Shown: piece by piece, positions 59,465 to 64,000 of the stretch | How the letters are laid out: each line of letters opens with the position of its first letter | Position numbering within the stretch: position 1 is the first letter of the stretch | Assembly: GCF_003236295.1 (NCBI RefSeq) | Contig: NZ_POTW01000016.1 | Coordinates: 30,789 to 94,788 of the forward strand | DNA from: Jiangella anatolica | Lineage (GTDB): Bacteria; Actinomycetota; Actinomycetes; Jiangellales; Jiangellaceae | DNA length: 64,000 nt | Direction of reading: 5' to 3' | Notes under the pieces: generated by a model | Seen by the model: only the letters and a program-made list of their open reading frames with translations | Databases searched by the model: none | Told to the model about the DNA's origin: nothing | Translations under genes and position numbers: made by a program

Positions 59465-60549
59465 CGTTGCTCCTTCACTACGTCGACCAGTGCCACCTTG
59501 AAGGCGGTCGTCTCCTCCGGAGTGCCCACCGACACCCGCAGCCAGCCGTCCGGGCCGGTCTCGCGGATCAGCACCCCGTGGTCCAGCAGACCCTGCCAGA
59601 CCGCGTGGCGGTCGGCGAACCGGCCGAACAGCACGAAGTTCGCGTCGGACTCGGCCACCTCGAAGCCCTGCTCGCGCAGCCAGGCGGCCAGCGCGTCGCG
59701 CTCGTCGCGCAGCTGGGCGACGCGGCCCTGCAACTCGACGGCGTGCTCGAGGGCGACGACGGCGACGGCCTGGGTGACGGCGGACAGGTGGTACGGCAGC
59801 CGGACCACGCGCAGCACGTCGATGATCTCCCGGCTCGCCGCCACGTAGCCGAGCCGGGCGCCGGCGAACGCGAACGCCTTGCTCATCGTGCGCGTGACGA
59901 TCAGCCGCGGGTGCGTGTCGAGCAGGCTGAGCGCGCTCGGCACGCCGTCGCGGCGGAACTCCGCGTATGCCTCGTCCACCACGACGACGCCGTCGCTGGC
60001 CTCGTGCAGCGCGCTGACCAGGCCGAGCGGGACGGCGGTGCCGGTCGGGTTGTTGGGCGACGCGATCAGCGTGACCGTGGGCCGGTGCTCGGCGACCGCC
60101 TTGAGCGCGACGTCCTCGTCGATGCCGAAGTCGTCGTCCCTGCGGGCGGCCACCCAGTGGGTGGAGGTGTCGCGGGCGTACTCGGGGTACATCGAGTAGG
60201 TCGGCGCGAAGCTGAGCGCCGTCCGTCCCGGACCGCCGAAGGCCTGCAGGATCTGCAGCATGACCTCGTTGGAGCCGTTGGCGGCCCACACCTGGCCGGC
60301 GTCGAGGCTGACGCCGGCCTCGCGCTCCAGGTACGCGGCCAGCCGCTCGCGCAGCCTGGTCGCCTCGCGGTCGGGGTACCGGTTGAGGCCGCGGACGGCG
60401 TCGGCGACGGCGCGGGCGGCGTCGGCCACGAGCCGCTCCGACGGCGGGAACGGGTTCTCGTTGACGTTCAGGCAGACGGGCACGTCGAGCTGCGGCGCGC
60501 CGTAGGGCTCGACGCCGCGCAGCTCGTCCCGGATGGGCAGGTCACTCAT
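59461..60549 (-). CDS. hisC: Histidinol-phosphate aminotransferase
   Basis: PLP-dependent transaminase for histidinol phosphate. The 362-residue type I/II fold has [15 protein letters not shown] near 28, [15 protein letters not shown] near 90, SPNNPTG near 165, [10 protein letters not shown] near 195, and the PLP Lys in [17 protein letters not shown] near 223. The Arg for the carboxylate or phosphate is in [12 protein letters not shown] near 335. The ATG at 60549 overlaps hisD by eight bases. The same enzyme family can also serve aromatic amino acids, but the operon position fixes the histidine role. Confidence 0.96.
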   Translation of the reverse strand: MSDLPIRDELRGVEPYGAPQLDVPVCLNVNENPFPPSERLVADAARAVADAVRGLNRYPDREATRLRERLAAYLEREAGVSLDAGQVWAANGSNEVMLQILQAFGGPGRTALSFAPTYSMYPEYARDTSTHWVAARRDDDFGIDEDVALKAVAEHRPTVTLIASPNNPTGTAVPLGLVSALHEASDGVVVVDEAYAEFRRDGVPSALSLLDTHPRLIVTRTMSKAFAFAGARLGYVAASREIIDVLRVVRLPYHLSAVTQAVAVVALEHAVELQGRVAQLRDERDALAAWLREQGFEVAESDANFVLFGRFADRHAVWQGLLDHGVLIRETGPDGWLRVSVGTPEETTAFKVALVDVVKEQR

Positions 60550-61855
60550 CGGGGAACCTCGCGGTGACGGCCTCCCCGTGTGCGGGCAGGTCCTCGGCGT
60601 CGGCGAGCGCGCGGACGCCGCCGGCGATGTCCTTGAGCGCGTCCCGGTCGTACTCGACGACATGGACGCCGCGCAGGAACGTCTGCACCGACAGGCCGGA
60701 CGAGTGCCGCGCGCTGCCGCCGGTGGGCAGCACGTGGTTGGAGCCGGCGGCGTAGTCGCCGAGGCTGACCGGCGACCAGGGGCCGACGAAGACGGCGCCG
60801 GCGTTGCGCACCCGTGCGGCCAGGGCGGCCGCGTCGCGGGTCTGGATCTCCAGGTGCTCCGCGGCATAGGCGTCGACGAAGGCCAGGCCCTGGTCGAGGT
60901 CGTCGACGAGCACGATGCCGGACTGCTCGCCGGCCAGCGCCGTGCGGACCCGCTCGTCGTGCTTGGTGCTCGTCGTGCGGGTCTCCAGCTCGGCGGTGAC
61001 CGCGTCGGCCAGCGCCTCATTGTCGGTGACCAGCACCGACGCGGCCAGTGGGTCGTGCTCGGCCTGGCTGACGAGGTCGGCGGCGACGTGCCGCGGGTCG
61101 GCCGTGTCGTCGGCCAGCACCGCGATCTCCGTCGGCCCGGCCTCCGCGTCGATGCCGACGACGCCGCGCAGCAGCCGCTTCGCCGCCGCGACGTAGACGT
61201 TGCCGGGACCGGTCACCAGGTCGACCGGCTCCACCTCGCCAGGAACGCCGTAGGCCAGCATCGCCAGCGCCTGGGCGCCGCCGACGGCGTACACCTCGGT
61301 GACGCCGAGCAGCGCGCAGGCGGCGAGGATCGTCGGGTGCGGCCGGCCGCCGAACTCACGCTGCGGCGGGCTGGCGACGGCGAGGCTGCTCACGCCCGCG
61401 ACCTGCGCCGGGACCACGTTCATGACGACGCTGCTCGGGTAGACGGCCAGGCCGCCGGGCACGTAGAGACCGACCCGCTGGACCGGGATCCACCGCTCGG
61501 TGACGGTCCCGCCGGGGACGACGGTAGTGGTGACGTCGGTGCGGCGCTGGTCGCCGTGGACGAGGCGGGCGCGGCGGATCGACTCCTCCAGCGCCGCTCG
61601 CACCCGGGGGTCCAGGGCGCCGAGCGCGTCGTCGAGCGCCGCCTGCGGGACCCGCACCTCGGCCGGTTCGACGCCGTCGAACCGCAGCGTCAGCTCCCGG
61701 ACCGCGTCGAGCCCGCGATGCCGCACGTCCTCGCAGATCGGGCGGACGGCCTCGAGGGCCGCCTCGACGTCGATCGGGGCGCGTGGGACGAGCATGCGGT
61801 AGTCGAGGCGTTCGCCGGCGGCGAGCCTCCCCCGCAGGTCGATGCGGCGTATCAC
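60542..61855 (-). CDS. hisD: Histidinol dehydrogenase
   Basis: Last two steps of histidine synthesis, oxidising histidinol to histidine with NAD. The 437-residue protein begins [14 protein letters not shown] from a GTG and carries [28 protein letters not shown] near 125-150, [16 protein letters not shown] near 195, the metal-binding signature [20 protein letters not shown] near 258, and catalytic Glu-His in EHLEIQTRD near 355. It is first gene of the his cluster; its promoter must lie in the 68 bases before the YdcF gene. No His-rich leader peptide is seen in that gap. Confidence 0.97.
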   Translation of the reverse strand: MIRRIDLRGRLAAGERLDYRMLVPRAPIDVEAALEAVRPICEDVRHRGLDAVRELTLRFDGVEPAEVRVPQAALDDALGALDPRVRAALEESIRRARLVHGDQRRTDVTTTVVPGGTVTERWIPVQRVGLYVPGGLAVYPSSVVMNVVPAQVAGVSSLAVASPPQREFGGRPHPTILAACALLGVTEVYAVGGAQALAMLAYGVPGEVEPVDLVTGPGNVYVAAAKRLLRGVVGIDAEAGPTEIAVLADDTADPRHVAADLVSQAEHDPLAASVLVTDNEALADAVTAELETRTTSTKHDERVRTALAGEQSGIVLVDDLDQGLAFVDAYAAEHLEIQTRDAAALAARVRNAGAVFVGPWSPVSLGDYAAGSNHVLPTGGSARHSSGLSVQTFLRGVHVVEYDRDALKDIAGGVRALADAEDLPAHGEAVTARFPDE

Positions 61856-61923
61856 TCATCCGAGTCTAGGTGCGCGGTTCACCAGTCGGACGCATTGCCC
61901 GCATCGCAAGACTCGATGGGTCG

Positions 61924-62520
61924 CTAGTCGAACAGGGCCCGCACGAGCGCCGGCACCGACGCGGCCACCTCGCGAACGTAGCCCTGCCGCGTCCCGGGCC
62001 CGTTGGCGTCCATCGACTCGTGCGCGACGCCGACCGCGTCGAGGCCGATCGAGCGGCACAGCGCGATCGACCGCGGCAGGTGGAACCGCTGGCTGACCAC
62101 CAGCAGCCGGGTCAGCCCGAATTCGTCGCGGGCCCGGGTGCACGACGCCCAGGTGTCGACGCCGAGCGGGTCCTCGACGATCGCGCCGGACGGCACCCCG
62201 GCGTCGATCAGGTACCGCCGCATTGCCGCCGGCTCGTCGTAGCCGCCGGGCGCCGTGCCGCCGCTGACCAGCAGCGTCCGCGTCCGGCCGAGGTGGTACA
62301 GCGCGGCCGCGACATCCAGCCGCCCGGCCAGCAGCCGCGACGGCGTCCCGTCGGCCCGCACCCCGGCGCCCAGCACCAGCGTCACGTCCCGCGACGGCGC
62401 CTCGGCCGGGTCGGACAGGATCCGGCCGGCGCTCGCTGTGTAAGTCCATACGGTCGGCGCGGCGATCGCCAGCAGGGCGGCCGCCACCGCGGCGAGCGTG
62501 AGCCGGCGCCGGCGGCTCAT
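61924..62520 (-). CDS. YdcF/SanA-like (DUF218) membrane-anchored protein
   Basis: A 198-residue protein with an N-terminal transmembrane helix or signal anchor (LTLAAVAAALLAIAAPTVWTY) and a DUF218 domain. Landmarks are VTLVLGAGVRADGTPSRLLAGRLDVAAALYHLGR near 45-78, LLVSGGTA near 82, IVEDPLGVDTWASCTRA near 115 and LLVVSQRFHLPRSIALCRSIGLDAVGV near 140-165. The family includes SanA and ElyC, linked to envelope integrity and vancomycin sensitivity in enterobacteria. It overlaps the TetR gene upstream by four bases, so it is co-expressed with it. Its own biochemical activity is unknown. Confidence 0.9.
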   Translation of the reverse strand: MSRRRRLTLAAVAAALLAIAAPTVWTYTASAGRILSDPAEAPSRDVTLVLGAGVRADGTPSRLLAGRLDVAAALYHLGRTRTLLVSGGTAPGGYDEPAAMRRYLIDAGVPSGAIVEDPLGVDTWASCTRARDEFGLTRLLVVSQRFHLPRSIALCRSIGLDAVGVAHESMDANGPGTRQGYVREVAASVPALVRALFD

Positions 62521-63113
62521 CCGACCACCGGCTCGAGGTACCCGTGCAGGACGGCGCGCAGCTCGCCCGCCAGTGCCTCCCGCTCGGCACCGTCCGCCGC
62601 GACGATCAGCGGCATCATCGCGCGGACCAGCTGGATCGCGACCGTCGCCGTCCGCTCGACGACCTCGCCGGGCAGCTGCGGGGCGCGCGCCGCGACCAGC
62701 GTCGTCACCCGGCCGAGCAGCGCGGCGTGCAGCGGCGCGACCGCCGCGGTCAGCGACGGCGGCAGGTCCGGCCGGGCGAACAGCGCCTTGAAGCCGTGGT
62801 TGGCCAGGTTGAACTCGATCAGCGGGCCGGTGATCGCGGCGATCAGCCGATCCAGCGGCAGCGCGGCCGGGTCGACGCCGTCGAACGTCGTCTCCCGCAG
62901 CTCGGCCAGCTGCTCGGCATACCGCTGCGCCAACGCGTGGGCGATGTCGTCCTTGTTGGCGAAGAACTGGTAGAGCGAGCCCGGCGAGATGCCGGCCCGG
63001 GCGGCGATCGCGTTGGTGCTGGTCGCCTCGTAGCCGGACTCGGCGAAGGCCTCGGCCGCGGCCGCGAGGATCTGCTCCATCCGCGCCTGCCCGCGCGCCT
63101 GCCGTTTCGTCAC
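62517..63113 (-). CDS. TetR-family regulator
   Basis: A 198-residue repressor. The helix-turn-helix lies at about 15-60: RMEQILAAAAEAFAESGYEATSTNAIAARAGISPGSLYQFFANKDDI, very close to the family consensus. The C-terminal ligand domain (about 70-195) is all-alpha with the usual low conservation. It starts with GTG at 63113 with GGGAG upstream. It is divergent from an MMPL transporter gene, and two palindromes built on ACGAG lie between the genes, so it probably represses both itself with ydcF and the pump. Confidence 0.92.
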   Translation of the reverse strand: MTKRQARGQARMEQILAAAAEAFAESGYEATSTNAIAARAGISPGSLYQFFANKDDIAHALAQRYAEQLAELRETTFDGVDPAALPLDRLIAAITGPLIEFNLANHGFKALFARPDLPPSLTAAVAPLHAALLGRVTTLVAARAPQLPGEVVERTATVAIQLVRAMMPLIVAADGAEREALAGELRAVLHGYLEPVVG

Positions 63114-63138
63114 ACCCCGGCTCCCACTCGATTCGACA

Positions 63139-63185
63139 AATACGAGCGGTCGCTCGTATTGTGCAAAACACGAGCCTCGACTCGT
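63139..63185. promoter_or_regulatory. Two palindromic TetR operators between tetR and the MMPL gene
   Basis: AATACGAGC-GGTC-GCTCGTATT (63139-63160) is a perfect 9-bp inverted repeat; ACGAG-CCTCGA-CTCGT (63170-63185) is a second, shorter one with the same ACGAG/CTCGT arms. They sit between divergent genes and match typical TetR operator size. Confidence 0.78.
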
Positions 63186-63221
63186 CTTTTCAGCGACGCT
63201 ACCACGAGGGAGCCGCCGATC

Positions 63222-64000
63222 ATGCTCGGCCGATACGTCACCCGCGCCCCGCGCCGGATCCTCGCCGGATCCGTCCTGCTGTTCCTGCTCGCCGGGGTGC
63301 TGGCCGCGAGCGTCATCGAGGCGCTCGCGCTGAACCGGTACGAGGCGTCCGGATCGGAGTCGCTGCGGGCGCGCGCCGCCCTCGCCGAGCAGTTCGGCAC
63401 CGGCACGCCGAACGTCGCGCTCCTGGTGACGGCCACCGGCGACGGCTCCGTGGACGACGCCGAGGTCGCCGCGGCGGGCGCCGCGCTGACCGACCGGCTG
63501 GCCGCGGAGCCCGGCGTCGGCGACGCGTGGTCGTACTGGAGCGACGGCGCCGCGACACTGCGCAGCGATGACGGCCGGCACGCGCTGGTGCTGGCCTGGG
63601 TCCCGGGCGACGCCGACCACGTCCGCGGCGACGTGTTGCCCGGCCTCACCGAGCGGTTCGGCGGCGTGGACGGCCCGCTGGAGGTCGCGATCGGCGGCGG
63701 CGACGAGGTGTTCCGGGTGGTCGCGGAGCAGGCCCGCGCGGACTTCCTGCGCGCCGAGATCGTCATCCTGCCGCTGGTGGGCGCGCTGCTCTGGCTGGTC
63801 TACCGGCGGCTGGCCCCGGCGCTGGTCACGCTCGGCGTCGGGTTGTTCTCCGTCGTCGGGACGCTGGCGATCCTGCGCGTCGTCACCCTCTTCACCGAGG
63901 TGTCCACGTTCGCGTCGAACATCGCGCTGGTCATGGGCATCGGGCTGGGCGTGGACTACGGGCTGTTCGTGACCTACCGGTTCCGCGAGGAGCTGGCGGG
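63222..64000 (+). CDS. MMPL-family (RND-like) transporter, N-terminal part
   Basis: Large membrane exporter, cut by the window end after 259 residues of an expected 700 or more. The first transmembrane helix is RILAGSVLLFLLAGVLAASVI; the extracytoplasmic loop follows (about 38-160); then IVILPLVGALLWLVYRRLAPALVTLGVGLFSVVG forms helices 2-3, and VMGIGLGVDYGLFVTYRFREEL carries the conserved GLGVDYGLF motif with the Asp-Tyr pair used for proton relay. MMPL proteins export lipids or hydrophobic compounds. GAGGGAG precedes the ATG. It is controlled, to judge from layout, by the divergent TetR protein. Confidence 0.93.
   Translation, partial: MLGRYVTRAPRRILAGSVLLFLLAGVLAASVIEALALNRYEASGSESLRARAALAEQFGTGTPNVALLVTATGDGSVDDAEVAAAGAALTDRLAAEPGVGDAWSYWSDGAATLRSDDGRHALVLAWVPGDADHVRGDVLPGLTERFGGVDGPLEVAIGGGDEVFRVVAEQARADFLRAEIVILPLVGALLWLVYRRLAPALVTLGVGLFSVVGTLAILRVVTLFTEVSTFASNIALVMGIGLGVDYGLFVTYRFREELA

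Overview
The window is very GC-rich, with long antisense open frames shadowing nearly every gene, many GTG/TTG starts and 4-base ATGA/GTGA overlaps. Its gene content is typical of Actinomycetota: an ANTAR response regulator, PriA-type hisA, an HGxxPAAW protein, a Trp-operon membrane protein, a SigB/F/G-type sigma factor and DUF1707. I cannot fix the genus from sequence alone; a soil actinomycete such as the Jiangella group is only a guess.

Two kinds of DNA alternate. The core backbone is mostly on the minus strand. Read in transcription order from 61.9 kb down, it holds hisD-hisC-hisB-hisH-methyltransferase-priA-hisF, then (after an LPXTG protein, an ABC exporter pair and two lipoproteins) hisI-trpE-membrane protein-HGxxPAAW-winged helix-trpC-trpB-trpA, three DsbA-like proteins, lgt, gltB-gltD-pyk and, far away at 2.7 kb, the ANTAR regulator. 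This matches the order I recall for mycobacteria (hisD to trpA, lgt, pykA, pdtaR). The stretch from about 2.8 to 29.7 kb is therefore accessory DNA set between pyk and the ANTAR gene, beside a tRNA gene.

Accessory region: a tRNA with Leu anticodon CAA but a short variable loop; a secreted beta-propeller; a Zur-type box before zinc-free ribosomal proteins L36 and L33; an MFS pump; two FMN reductases around an AraC regulator with a three-half-site operator; a second, editing-less threonyl-tRNA synthetase behind a Thr-codon leader peptide and hairpin; a stress-type sigma factor; then a divergent sugar island (13.1-26.4 kb). One arm of the island encodes an FAD oxidoreductase, ABC importer and two glycoside hydrolases. 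The other encodes a GntR/UTRA repressor, lactonase-like amidohydrolase, SIS isomerase, FGGY kinase and SDR. The 203-bp divergent promoter carries repeated TTGGT-containing sites. VapBC and a frameshifted ParE module close the island, followed by xth, LysE and small genes.

A second theme is non-coding structure. A family of long palindromes with the shared core CCTCAAGTCC...GGACTTGA occurs at 11.9 kb and twice within the 827-bp gap separating trpC from trpB, together with a 22-bp tandem repeat. Clear hairpin terminators follow hisF, the LPXTG gene and lgt. A GlnR-like box lies upstream of gltB. The right edge is a TetR/YdcF pair divergent from a truncated MMPL transporter, with two palindromic operators between them.
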